NCBI GenBank assembly: GCA_043788745.1
Contig: JAYVTO010000217.1
Span: 4,159 to 68,158, forward strand
From: JBBQWZ01 sp043788745
GTDB taxonomy: Bacteria; Acidobacteriota; Terriglobia; Bryobacterales; Bryobacteraceae
DNA length: 64,000 nucleotides
Direction of reading: 5' to 3'
In this document: positions 34,952 to 42,267 of the stretch, piece after piece
How the letters are laid out: every line of letters starts with the position of its first letter
How positions within the stretch are numbered: the stretch's first letter is position 1
The notes under the pieces: generated by a model
What the model saw: only the letters and a program-made list of their open reading frames with translations
Database searches by the model: none
Told to the model about the DNA's origin: nothing
Program-made: the position numbers and the translations under genes

Positions 34952-37829
34952 ACTGGGCTGATTCTTTTGCTTCGTTTTGAGCGGCGACTAGGAGGGGGAG
35001 GTCGCGGTCGGCGTCTTTCCAGAGGTCGAGGAACTTTTGGTAGGCCTGTTGGGCTTTGGGCTTGTCGCCGCCGGCGGCGTAGGCGCGGGCGACCCCGAGG
35101 TAGGAGAGCGGAACGATCATCGGTTCCTGCCAATAGGCGGCGCGGCGGGCGACGATGGTCTCGAAGGCCTTGGCGGCGTCGGCTGGCTTGCCGAGTTTGA
35201 GGCTGGCGAGGCCGCGGAAGTAGATGGGTAGGCCTTGGCCGCGCTCAAAGCGGGCGGTGGGCTGGAGCTTTTCGAGCACGGCGGGCCAGTCTTCTTTTTT
35301 CACTTCAATGGCGGCGCGGGTCAGCGGCATCCAGACCTGATTGTTCATCGTGTCGAGGGGAAAGGCTTTCGCCGTTTCCTCATTCAGTTTGATGGCCTGG
35401 AGTCCATCGCCACAGAGGGCCAGGGAAATAGCGGACGTGGCAAGGGTCGTGGAATCGCGGTCCATGGAGAGCGCGGAACGGACCAAGGCGCGGGCACCCG
35501 TGCAATCACCCAGCAGCGCGGCGGCCTGCGCCTCCAAGGTAAGGGTTGTGGCGGCAAAGCCTGGGAGATCGCGCTGCCTGGCTAATGCGGAAGCCTTGCG
35601 GCGGAATTCGGTGGCTTGGCGGCGTTGGCCGATGAAGTCCGCGTACTGGGCCTGCTCCGGGAGGCTTTTGTATTCGTTGGGGGTTCCGGCGGCCCATTGG
35701 AGTTCGCGGGCCACGATCGGTTTGTCGCCTTCGAGATAGGCGATGCGCAAGAGGCCGATGTGCGCGTCGGTGGAGCCGAGGCGGAGGCCGATGGCTTTTT
35801 CGGCAACGGCTTTGGCTTCGGCGAACTTGTCAACGGAAGTGTAGTTCTGCACGAGGTTCGTATAAGAGACGGCCGCGCGAGGCTCGAGGCGCATGGCTTC
35901 GAGGCACTCCTGAATCGCCAGATCGAAATCTCCGGTTTCAATGTACGCGGAGCCGAGGTTGACATGCGGCGTGAGATCGCGGGGATAGGTACGCGAGTAC
36001 AACTGGTAGGTCTCGACGATTTTGTCGCGGTCGCGGGTGACGGATTCGTTGTAACGGGCGGTGATGTAGAGGCGCTCGCGCTCGCTGACGCGATCGACGA
36101 GAGCGAAGGCCTTGCGAGCGAGGTCGGCGGCTTTGCCTTTTTCTCCGGCGTTCGAGTAGGAGACGGCCTGCCGGGCGTAGGCCATGGCGAAGTTGGGGTC
36201 GAGCGAGGTGGCGCGCTGGTAGAAGGGGATGGCGTCGAGCCAGAGGCCCTGGCTCTTTTGGGCTTCGCCGAGGGAGTAGGCCTTGAAGGCTTCGAGAGAG
36301 CCGGTCGTAGCCTGCTTGAATTCGTAGTTGAGTTTCTGGATGGAGGCGAGGGATTCGCCGAGTTTGGCGCGGAGGTTGGCGGCGGCGGTGGAAAGGGACT
36401 TGAGGACGCGTTCCTTGTCTTCGGATTCGACTTGCTCGCGGGCGAGGGTTTCGCCGCTGGCGCAATTGATGGCCTCGAGCGTAATGACGTAGGTTTTGCC
36501 AAGCGTGGCGATGGAGCCGGCGATCATGGCTTTGTGGGCGTCGCGTTCGCAGATTTCGCGGGCGATGGGCTGGGTTAGCTTCTCGTCCGCGGCGCGGCCC
36601 GTGAGCTTGAGCGCATTGCGGATCTCGCCCTCGGACTTGATTTTGAGAAACGGCGATTGCTCGAGTTGAATCGCGAGGGCCTGCTTCAGCGCGCCGTCGA
36701 AGATGGCGTCGCCCGTCGTGTTGTTGAATTCCGCGAGGACGACGATGTCTTTGTCGGTAAGGATGGTGGCGGCGGGCTTGGGTTTGCTCGTGAAGTAGAA
36801 GGCACCGGCCCCGACGGCGAGCAGGGCGACGGCCGCGGCGGCGTACTTCGGGAGATTCGACTTGGGCGTTGGGAGTTGTCCGGCGGAGACGGAGTTTGCG
36901 CTGGGAGTCGCGATGATCGTTTCCTGGGTTGCGGTGGGCTGCGAGGACCCGGGGCTGGAGACTGACAGGCCGGCGCCGCTGATTTCGCGTTCGGCACGTT
37001 TGAGATCGCCGCGGAGGTCGGCGGCGGATTGATACCGGAGGTCGCGGTCTTTTTCGAGCAATTTTGCGATGATGCGCTCGAGCTCTGCGGTGAGGTTGGG
37101 ATTCCGGTCGCGGAGGGGCGCGGGGCTTTTGGTGAAGAGGGCTTCGAGAATGGCTCCGGCGCTGTCGGCGGCGAAGGGAGGGGTGCCGGCGGCCATCTCA
37201 TAAAGGACAACGCCGAGGGACCACAGGTCGCCGCGCGCGTCGACGCTTTGTCCGCGTGCTTGCTCTGGAGACATGTAGGCGTAGGTACCCATGGTGGTGC
37301 CGGGCGTGGTGAGGGTATCGCCGATTTGTTTGGTTTCGTCGGTGAGTTCGTTGGAGACGAGTTTGGCGAGGCCGAAGTCGAGGATCTTGGCCTGGCCGCG
37401 TTCGTTGACGAAGATGTTGGCGGGCTTGATGTCGCGGTGGATGATGCCTTTGGCGTGGGCGGCGTCGAGGGCGTCGGCCATTTGGATGGCGAGGGGCAAC
37501 AGGGTTGCGGGGGCCATGGGCTGGGTGCCAATAAATTGCTTGAGCGTGTCGCCGCCGAGGAGTTCCATGACGAGATAGGGAGTTCCGTCGGATTCGCCGA
37601 TGTCGTGGATGGCGCAAATATTGGGATGGCTGAGTGACGAAGCGGCGCGGGCCTCGCGCTGAAAGCGATCACGAGAGGCTTGGTCCGAGAAAGTGTTGGG
37701 GAGAACTTTGATGGCGACGTCGCGATTGAGGCGAGTGTCGCGGGCGCGGTAGACCTGGCCCATGCCGCCGGCTCCGATGGATGCAAGGATTTCGTAGGGT
37801 CCGAGGCGAGTCCCGGCAGGCAGCAGCAT
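34950..37829 (-). CDS. transmembrane Ser/Thr protein kinase with C-terminal TPR domain
   Basis: 959 residues from ATG at 37829 (MLLPAGTRLGPYEI); the frame extends 16 codons upstream without support. Kinase motifs: glycine loop SIGAGGMGQVY, VAIKVLP (Lys), HRDIKPANIFV (catalytic Asp), DFGLAKL, and the activation/P+1 region MSPEQARG. A juxtamembrane linker leads to one membrane helix (KYAAAAVALLAVGAGAFYF), then about 580 residues of tetratricopeptide-like helices outside the membrane (for example ATSLDPNFAMAYARQAVSY, YIETGDFDLAIQECLEAMRLEP). This is the Hanks-type receptor kinase layout frequent in acidobacteria. The TPR part presumably senses a partner. Nothing nearby identifies the substrate. 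Confidence 0.93.
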   Translation of the reverse strand: MLLPAGTRLGPYEILASIGAGGMGQVYRARDTRLNRDVAIKVLPNTFSDQASRDRFQREARAASSLSHPNICAIHDIGESDGTPYLVMELLGGDTLKQFIGTQPMAPATLLPLAIQMADALDAAHAKGIIHRDIKPANIFVNERGQAKILDFGLAKLVSNELTDETKQIGDTLTTPGTTMGTYAYMSPEQARGQSVDARGDLWSLGVVLYEMAAGTPPFAADSAGAILEALFTKSPAPLRDRNPNLTAELERIIAKLLEKDRDLRYQSAADLRGDLKRAEREISGAGLSVSSPGSSQPTATQETIIATPSANSVSAGQLPTPKSNLPKYAAAAVALLAVGAGAFYFTSKPKPAATILTDKDIVVLAEFNNTTGDAIFDGALKQALAIQLEQSPFLKIKSEGEIRNALKLTGRAADEKLTQPIAREICERDAHKAMIAGSIATLGKTYVITLEAINCASGETLAREQVESEDKERVLKSLSTAAANLRAKLGESLASIQKLNYEFKQATTGSLEAFKAYSLGEAQKSQGLWLDAIPFYQRATSLDPNFAMAYARQAVSYSNAGEKGKAADLARKAFALVDRVSERERLYITARYNESVTRDRDKIVETYQLYSRTYPRDLTPHVNLGSAYIETGDFDLAIQECLEAMRLEPRAAVSYTNLVQNYTSVDKFAEAKAVAEKAIGLRLGSTDAHIGLLRIAYLEGDKPIVARELQWAAGTPNEYKSLPEQAQYADFIGQRRQATEFRRKASALARQRDLPGFAATTLTLEAQAAALLGDCTGARALVRSALSMDRDSTTLATSAISLALCGDGLQAIKLNEETAKAFPLDTMNNQVWMPLTRAAIEVKKEDWPAVLEKLQPTARFERGQGLPIYFRGLASLKLGKPADAAKAFETIVARRAAYWQEPMIVPLSYLGVARAYAAGGDKPKAQQAYQKFLDLWKDADRDLPLLVAAQNEAKESAQ

Positions 37830-38237
37830 ACGCGCTAGTGTAACTGGTTTGCGGGGCGATTCGCAGCGGCGTAACAAGTCTCGTGTCGCGCGCGGTCTTT
37901 ACTGTGCGTCTGGAACCGCTGGATCGCTCACAAGCGCGAACCGCAATACCGTGAGCGCTGACAAACACCCCAAGTCATCGGTGAATCGTCACAAGCGCAA
38001 ATGGTGTGATCAACGTGTCAGAGTTGTCCTTGGACAGCACGGACGACCTGAACAACCTCCAGGCAGCAGCGTTCGTCCTGGGCTCGCTCCACTTCACAAC
38101 ACTCACCACCGGCACGAGCCCACTTGTGATCTCGATCAACGCTCTTGGCGACGCGGCCGGCAAGCGAGGGCGAAGCCCGAGTGCGGTGATTCGGTGATGC
38201 AATCTCCGCAGATCATGCGAGGAATAGCTTGCGTCGT
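37830..38237. other. intergenic region between the kinase and Fic genes
   Basis: About 400 bases holding the divergent promoters. No convincing gene was found; short open frames (a GTG-initiated 63-codon frame from 38006 on the plus strand and a 75-codon frame opposite) have no homology signal. The Fic promoter and operator start at 38229. Confidence 0.5.
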
Positions 38238-38264
38238 GCGGTGATTAACCACTATAATCACCGC
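38229..38264 (+). promoter_or_regulatory. promoter with embedded perfect inverted repeat (Fic operator)
   Basis: Arms GCGGTGATTA (38238-38247) and TAATCACCGC (38255-38264) are perfectly complementary with a seven-base spacer. The -10 box TATAAT (38253-38258) overlaps the spacer and the right arm, and TTGCGT (38229-38234) lies 18 bases upstream as a possible -35. The Fic start codon (38279) is 15 bases downstream. A repressor bound here would block RNA polymerase. The HTH protein encoded after fic is the obvious candidate; this is inference. Confidence 0.7.
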
Positions 38265-38278
38265 ATAGAGTGCGGCGA

Positions 38279-39400
38279 ATGACCATGTACAGCCACGAAC
38301 TGCCAGACTGGCCCAAATACCGCTGGAACCACCGACGCCTGGCAGAAACGCTCGCCTCCGTGCGCCATCAGCAGGGCCGCCTGATCGGCCACATGGAAGC
38401 GCTCGGGTTTCAGCTTCAGCAGGAGGCCGTGCTGCAAACGCTCACGGAGGATGTACTGAAGACCAGTGAGATCGAAGGCGAGAGGCTGGACAAAGAACAG
38501 GTTCGCTCATCCATCGCCCGCCGCCTCGGCATGGACATCGCTGGCATCAAGCCATCCGACCGCAACGTCGAAGGCATCGTCGAAATGATGCTTGATGCGA
38601 CACGCAACTACGACCAGCCCCTGACTGCGGATAGGCTGTTCGGCTGGCAGGCATCCCTCTTCCCAACTGGTCGCAGCGGCATGATAAAAATCACCGTCGG
38701 AGCATGGCGTGATGACATGACCGGCCCCATGCAAGTGGTCTCCGGCCCGATGCGCCGTGAGCGTGTCCACTACCAAGCACCCGTAGCGGCACGATTGGAC
38801 CAGGAAATGAGCGCGTTCCTGAATTGGTTTGACAGCGATGCGGCAATGGACCAAGTCCTCAAGGCTGGGATGTCCCATCTCTGGTTTGTCACGCTTCATC
38901 CCTTCGACGACGGCAACGGACGCATCGCGCGCGCGATCGCGGATATGGCACTCGCCCGCTCCGAGAAAAGCGCGCAGCGCTTCTACAGTATGTCATCTCA
39001 GATTCGCCTGGAACGCAACGCCTACTACGACATCCTGGAGAAGACCCAAAAGGGAACTATGGACATCACCGAATGGATGGAATGGTTCCTCGGATGCCTT
39101 GGTCGTGCTATCGAAGGGGCGCAATTGACCCTCGCGGCCATCCTGCACAAGGCACGCTTCTGGGACCGACTTGTAAGCGCATCGATCAACGCATCGATCA
39201 ACGACCGCCAGCGACTCATGCTGAATCGGTTACTGGACGGATTGGAAGGTAAGCTGACCACTTCCAAATGGGCAACGCTGACAAAATGCTCGCCGGATAC
39301 GGCGCTGCGTGACATTCTGGGCCTCCTCGAAATCGGGGTTCTGGTTCGGGGTTCCGAGGGTGGTCGCAGCACGAGCTACTCACTGAGTAACCCGCAGTAG
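38279..39400 (+). CDS. Fic family protein with DUF4172 N-terminus (class II, self-inhibited)
   Basis: 373 residues from ATG at 38279. The Fic active-site loop HPFDDGNGR is at residues 207-215 (His207 base; Asp/Gly/Arg phosphate contacts), within an intact core. The inhibitory motif (S/T)xxxE(G/N) is TSEIEG at residues 62-67, N-terminal to the core, so the protein is of class II with the auto-inhibiting helix in the same chain. The N-terminal domain (MYSHELPDWPKYRWN...) matches DUF4172, and the C-terminal quarter resembles a winged helix (TSKWATLTKCSPDTALRDILGLLEIGVLVR). Fic enzymes transfer AMP or another phosphonucleotide to protein hydroxyls. A small HTH gene follows after nine bases. Confidence 0.9.
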   Translation: MTMYSHELPDWPKYRWNHRRLAETLASVRHQQGRLIGHMEALGFQLQQEAVLQTLTEDVLKTSEIEGERLDKEQVRSSIARRLGMDIAGIKPSDRNVEGIVEMMLDATRNYDQPLTADRLFGWQASLFPTGRSGMIKITVGAWRDDMTGPMQVVSGPMRRERVHYQAPVAARLDQEMSAFLNWFDSDAAMDQVLKAGMSHLWFVTLHPFDDGNGRIARAIADMALARSEKSAQRFYSMSSQIRLERNAYYDILEKTQKGTMDITEWMEWFLGCLGRAIEGAQLTLAAILHKARFWDRLVSASINASINDRQRLMLNRLLDGLEGKLTTSKWATLTKCSPDTALRDILGLLEIGVLVRGSEGGRSTSYSLSNPQ

Positions 39401-39409
39401 CACTGATGT

Positions 39410-39655
39410 TTGACCGCCTATGCCAGGAACGAGAAGGAAGACCGGGTCAGCCCTAAAATCGCTGAGGATGTGGACGTGAAATCCATTCGCAGCAAGTTGG
39501 GTATGACGCAGCAGGAATTCACCAGCTTCGGTTTTTCATTGAGTGCCATCCGCCACTGGGAAGCTCATCGCCGGATGCCTGAGGGTCCCGCTCGTGTGTT
39601 GCTCATGGTTATCGCTCGTAACCCTAGCGTTGTACTCGAAACACTGCATCGTTAA
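39410..39655 (+). CDS. HTH DNA-binding protein, antitoxin-like
   Basis: 81 residues (TTG start at 39410, nine bases after the fic stop). VKSIRSKLGMTQQEFTSFGF then SLSAIRHWEAHRRMPEGP is a helix-turn-helix of the HigA/NadS-like group that pairs with RelE- or HigB-type toxins; the tail ARVLLMVIARNPSVVLETLHR is also family-typical. Compared with the usual pattern (...EEFARRFGFSLG), one residue is missing before FGFSL. No RelE/HigB gene adjoins it; its neighbour is Fic. It may be the repressor of the palindrome before fic. No ATG is in frame nearby, so the start is uncertain. Confidence 0.65.
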   Translation: MTAYARNEKEDRVSPKIAEDVDVKSIRSKLGMTQQEFTSFGFSLSAIRHWEAHRRMPEGPARVLLMVIARNPSVVLETLHR

Positions 39656-39860
39656 GTCGAAGATGGTTCTGATGTGGCTTAGCACGGGGGCGCAAACTGT
39701 GCCCGGCGTCTCAAGTCTCGGTTGCGGCCTGCGGTGGCGGAGGAACAAGGCGAGGACGATGCAGGAAGAGGTTCCGGCGGTGAGGATGAAGCCGGAGCCG
39801 CGGCATCCGTTCGAGTGGCCGGATTGACGGTGCCGGATTTATGGTGATGGGGTAGGAATT

Positions 39861-41219
39861 CTAGTATCTGCGGATGCGGTGCGCCGCGAACAGCAGAGCC
39901 CGCGGGACGTGGAAGCAGCCTTTGTAGTTGTTGCCTTTTAGAGTGTGGGTGAGGTTGCCCTGACGGTCGCAGTAGGCGAACCATTCGCCGTGTTGGGGGT
40001 CGGCGAAGTGGGTGAAGGCGTAGTCGTTGATGCGGTCGAGCCAGGCGCTCCATTTGGGCAGTTCGGCTTCGAGGTCCTCGGCGCGCTCGGCATGGGAGCG
40101 GGGGGCGTTGGACGATTGGGCTTGGGAGTGCCGCTCTCGGGAGGTCTGCTCCCTTACGGTCGCGGTTCTTTGTTGCAGGGGCGGTTCTGCGTCGCGCGAG
40201 ACGGAGTCTGCTTTGTTCCGCATTCTCTCGGCGTATTCTCTGGTTTCCATTACGGCGAGGACACAAGCGTAGAGGGCTTCAGTGTGCGGCCACCAGAGCT
40301 TCATTGTGGATTCGAGTTGCAGGGTTGGTTTTCCTTCGATGTCCATGAAGTAGTAGAGGCCGCCGTGCTCTTTGTCCCAGCCAAGTTCCAGCGATGCTTC
40401 GATCACGTCGAGCCAACGGCGAATGCGGTTGTAATGCTGGGGGAGTTTCGTCTTTTCCTTGATGGCGATGGCTTCGTGATTCTGTAGGGCGATCTCGCCG
40501 TGGATCAGGAACCACGCGACCTCAATCGAACTGCCGGGGCAGAAGAGTCTGCCTTCGGGCGTTGCCCTGTTCGGCGTGTTTTCGAGTAGAACGTTGTGCA
40601 CTTTGTCGAGAAACGTCTCGGCGAGGTTCACCATGTCGTGGATGATCTGGTGATACTTCGGGTCGCTCGCGACGGTTGCGATTTTGATGGCCATCGAGAG
40701 GACGACCATGCAGTCGGCTAGATTCGGCGGGGCGGGAAAGGGGCGGCCTATGAGTTCGGGGTTCGCGATCCAGGCGCGAATGTCTTCGAAAAGATTTAGT
40801 GCAAGGGTGTGATATTTGAAATCGCCGGAGGCTTTGAAGTACTCCCAGAATCCGAGAAAGACGAAGACGGCGGCGTAGGGTTTGCGTTGATAGCCGGTGG
40901 GGGTGAGGCCGTCGCGCGAGGTGGAGAACCAACAGCGGCCTTGTTCATCAAAGGCATGTTGCGCGAGGAATTCGGCGCCGCGTTGGGCGATGCGGAGCCA
41001 TTCCGGATTGCGTTCGAGGTTGTTGTAGAACTTCGAGAAACTCCAGACGCCGCGGCCTTGCAGCCAGATGTACTTGCGATCGTCGTAGACTTCGCCCGTG
41101 CGGTCGAGGCAGGTGAGGAAGCCGCCGTGGACCGTGTCTACGCCGTGAGCCGTCCAGAACGGGATCACGGAGTTGCGGAGTTCGTCGAGGTAACGCTCGC
41201 GGAGGGCTTCGAGGTCCAT
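39861..41219 (-). CDS. AGE family epimerase/isomerase (N-acylglucosamine 2-epimerase-like)
   Basis: 452 residues; the family usually has about 390-400. The (alpha/alpha)6 barrel motifs are recognised: VIPFWTAHGVDTVHGGF, RKYIWLQGRGVWSFSKFY, WDKEHGGLYYF, WWPHTEALYACVLAV (residues 309-323) and DYAFTHFADPQHGEWF near the C-terminus, with the expected active-site Arg, Glu and His positions. Residues about 335-388 (Arg/Ser/Gln-rich, NKADSVSRDAEPPLQQRTA...) have no counterpart in the family and correspond to a repeat at DNA level (see the repeat entry). Function: interconversion of a C2-epimeric sugar, substrate unknown. It may be inactive or simply carry an extra loop. Confidence 0.85.
   Translation of the reverse strand: MDLEALRERYLDELRNSVIPFWTAHGVDTVHGGFLTCLDRTGEVYDDRKYIWLQGRGVWSFSKFYNNLERNPEWLRIAQRGAEFLAQHAFDEQGRCWFSTSRDGLTPTGYQRKPYAAVFVFLGFWEYFKASGDFKYHTLALNLFEDIRAWIANPELIGRPFPAPPNLADCMVVLSMAIKIATVASDPKYHQIIHDMVNLAETFLDKVHNVLLENTPNRATPEGRLFCPGSSIEVAWFLIHGEIALQNHEAIAIKEKTKLPQHYNRIRRWLDVIEASLELGWDKEHGGLYYFMDIEGKPTLQLESTMKLWWPHTEALYACVLAVMETREYAERMRNKADSVSRDAEPPLQQRTATVREQTSRERHSQAQSSNAPRSHAERAEDLEAELPKWSAWLDRINDYAFTHFADPQHGEWFAYCDRQGNLTHTLKGNNYKGCFHVPRALLFAAHRIRRY
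40056..40217. repeat. interspersed-repeat insertion inside the AGE epimerase gene
   Basis: About 162 bases (54 codons) with a core CTCCCTTACGGTCGCGGTTC (40149-40168) that resembles the intergenic cores at 34841-34864 with few mismatches. It is in frame and interrupts the epimerase between the WWPHTEAL and DYAFTHF helices. The edges are approximate, set by where family similarity stops. Confidence 0.6.
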
Positions 41220-41264
41220 GGAGTCGAGTGTAGCGTTCGGGGCGGGCGGGTTTGGAATAAGGAG

Positions 41265-41522
41265 GTGAGTGCAATCACGATACAGATCGAGAAAGGTATC
41301 GCGGGTCTTTTGGCGGCGATGCAGCAGCCAGTTGCTCAGGCGGCGCGCGAATTTATTGTCATGGAACTGTATCGGCGCGGCAATCTTTCAAGGGGGCGCG
41401 GCGCGGAGTTGTTGGGCATGAATCGGATCGAATTTGTGCCGCAGGCGTCTGACCTCGGGATTCCGTATTTGCAGATGGGTTTCGAGGATCTGGATCGGGA
41501 GCTTGAGGCGGGTCTGACGTAG
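41265..41522 (+). CDS. UPF0175 family small protein (antitoxin-like)
   Basis: 85 residues from GTG at 41265. The body AAREFIVMELYRRGNLSRGRGAELLGMNRIEFVPQASDLGIPYLQ matches the UPF0175 signature, whose members are predicted antitoxins paired with PIN-like DUF3368 proteins. The AGGAGG ribosome site overlaps the GTG, so the start may lie a few codons downstream. It is divergent from the AGE gene. The expected partner, DUF3368, is present only as a frameshifted remnant right after it. Confidence 0.75.
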   Translation: MSAITIQIEKGIAGLLAAMQQPVAQAAREFIVMELYRRGNLSRGRGAELLGMNRIEFVPQASDLGIPYLQMGFEDLDRELEAGLT

Positions 41523-41524
41523 GG

Positions 41525-41632
41525 ATGGCTGTCGTTAGCGACTCGCAGTCCGCTGATCGTCTTTCAGCAGATCGGCATCACTGTCGCAGTTGTTCGGGCA
41601 GAGCCTAATTCCCTCGGCGGTCGCTGTTGAAA
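41525..41632 (+). pseudogene. remnant of DUF3368 (PIN-like toxin) gene
   Basis: From ATG at 41525 the frame gives AVVSDS, and one base later (frame change at about 41546) it continues as SPLIVFQQIGI. Joined, this reads VVSDSSPLIVF..IG, the standard DUF3368 N-terminus with its first metal-binding Asp. After that the reading frame degrades and ends at TGA by 41632; nothing recognisable follows. It lies two bases after the UPF0175 gene, exactly where the toxin normally sits. Confidence 0.55.
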
Positions 41633-42030
41633 TTGCGGATAGAGTGGGTTCCAGGGACTGGCTGGAAGTTCGGTGTCTGGCCCGAGCCGTTCCGGCTGAA
41701 GTTTCTCTTCTGCTTCCACTCCGCAGCGCGATCAATGACCGCGTGCAGGCGGAGCGAGGGTTCCGGTGGTAATCCGGCCTGCTTGCACCACTTCAGGATG
41801 TCTTTCCACATGAATCCTGATCGAAAGAAGTAGGGGCGGCATTCGAGGAAGCAGAGGCAAACTTCGATGGCTTCCGGATCGCCGGCTCTTAGTTGGCCGT
41901 GCGGAGGTTGTCCCAGCGAATTGGGAAGGCCGGCTTTGCGCACTGGGTGTGCATGTCTTCGCAAGCCGCCTTCTACCTTGCTTTGTGGGCGGGGCTCTCG
42001 GTGTGACGCGCGTGGGTCTCGTGGATGCAA
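41605..42030 (-). CDS. hypothetical protein, possibly decayed
   Basis: About 141 residues on the minus strand. The middle (GDPEAIEVCLCFLECRPYFF then RSGFMWKDILKWCKQAGL) looks like real protein sequence and, from memory, resembles hypothetical proteins of related soil bacteria. The first ~50 residues are Arg/Pro/His-rich and may not be coding. Start and length are uncertain. The 3' end overlaps the DUF3368 remnant on the other strand. No function is known. Confidence 0.35.
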   Translation of the reverse strand: MHPRDPRASHREPRPQSKVEGGLRRHAHPVRKAGLPNSLGQPPHGQLRAGDPEAIEVCLCFLECRPYFFRSGFMWKDILKWCKQAGLPPEPSLRLHAVIDRAAEWKQKRNFSRNGSGQTPNFQPVPGTHSIRNFNSDRRGN

Positions 42031-42158
42031 TTCTGAAGGCGGGTTCCCAGCGTTCTCGATCAGCTGTTGTTTGATCGAGTCGGAATCCGTAACAACTCCG
42101 CGCCTCGCGCCGTGGCGTTCGAAACAGGTATGCAGCGCCCCCTCCCTTACCGTTGGGG

Positions 42159-42236
42159 TTCAGTGCTGTTTGTTACGTGCGACCTTACGGGTCGGAACTC
42201 AGTGCCTATTTGGTACGCGCGACCTTACGGTCGCGC
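42159..42236. repeat. two diverged direct copies of a ~39-bp unit with hairpins
   Basis: 42159-42194 and 42198-42236 share CAGTGC..TTTGTTAC/GGTAC and GCGACCTTACGG. The second ends in a perfect hairpin, GCGCGACC (42217-42224), TTAC, GGTCGCGC (42229-42236), followed by CTCGGTTTTT. It looks like the interspersed family seen at 34.5-34.9 kb and could terminate transcription on the plus strand. Confidence 0.55.
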
Positions 42237-42267
42237 CTCGGTTTTTGTTGTGAGAGCGCAACTGAGT

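Noticed and set aside
35616..36578. Long plus-strand open frames opposite the TPR kinase
   Set aside because: They arise from strong third-position G/C bias antisense to the kinase; Gly/Asp/Glu-rich low-complexity sequence with no family motif.
38006..38197. Short GTG-initiated frame before the Fic gene
   Set aside because: 63 codons without ribosome site or homology signal, and an equally good frame exists on the other strand.
42217..42245. Terminator for the phosphate transporter
   Set aside because: The hairpin and T-run point along the plus strand, opposite to the transporter; more likely part of the repeat family.
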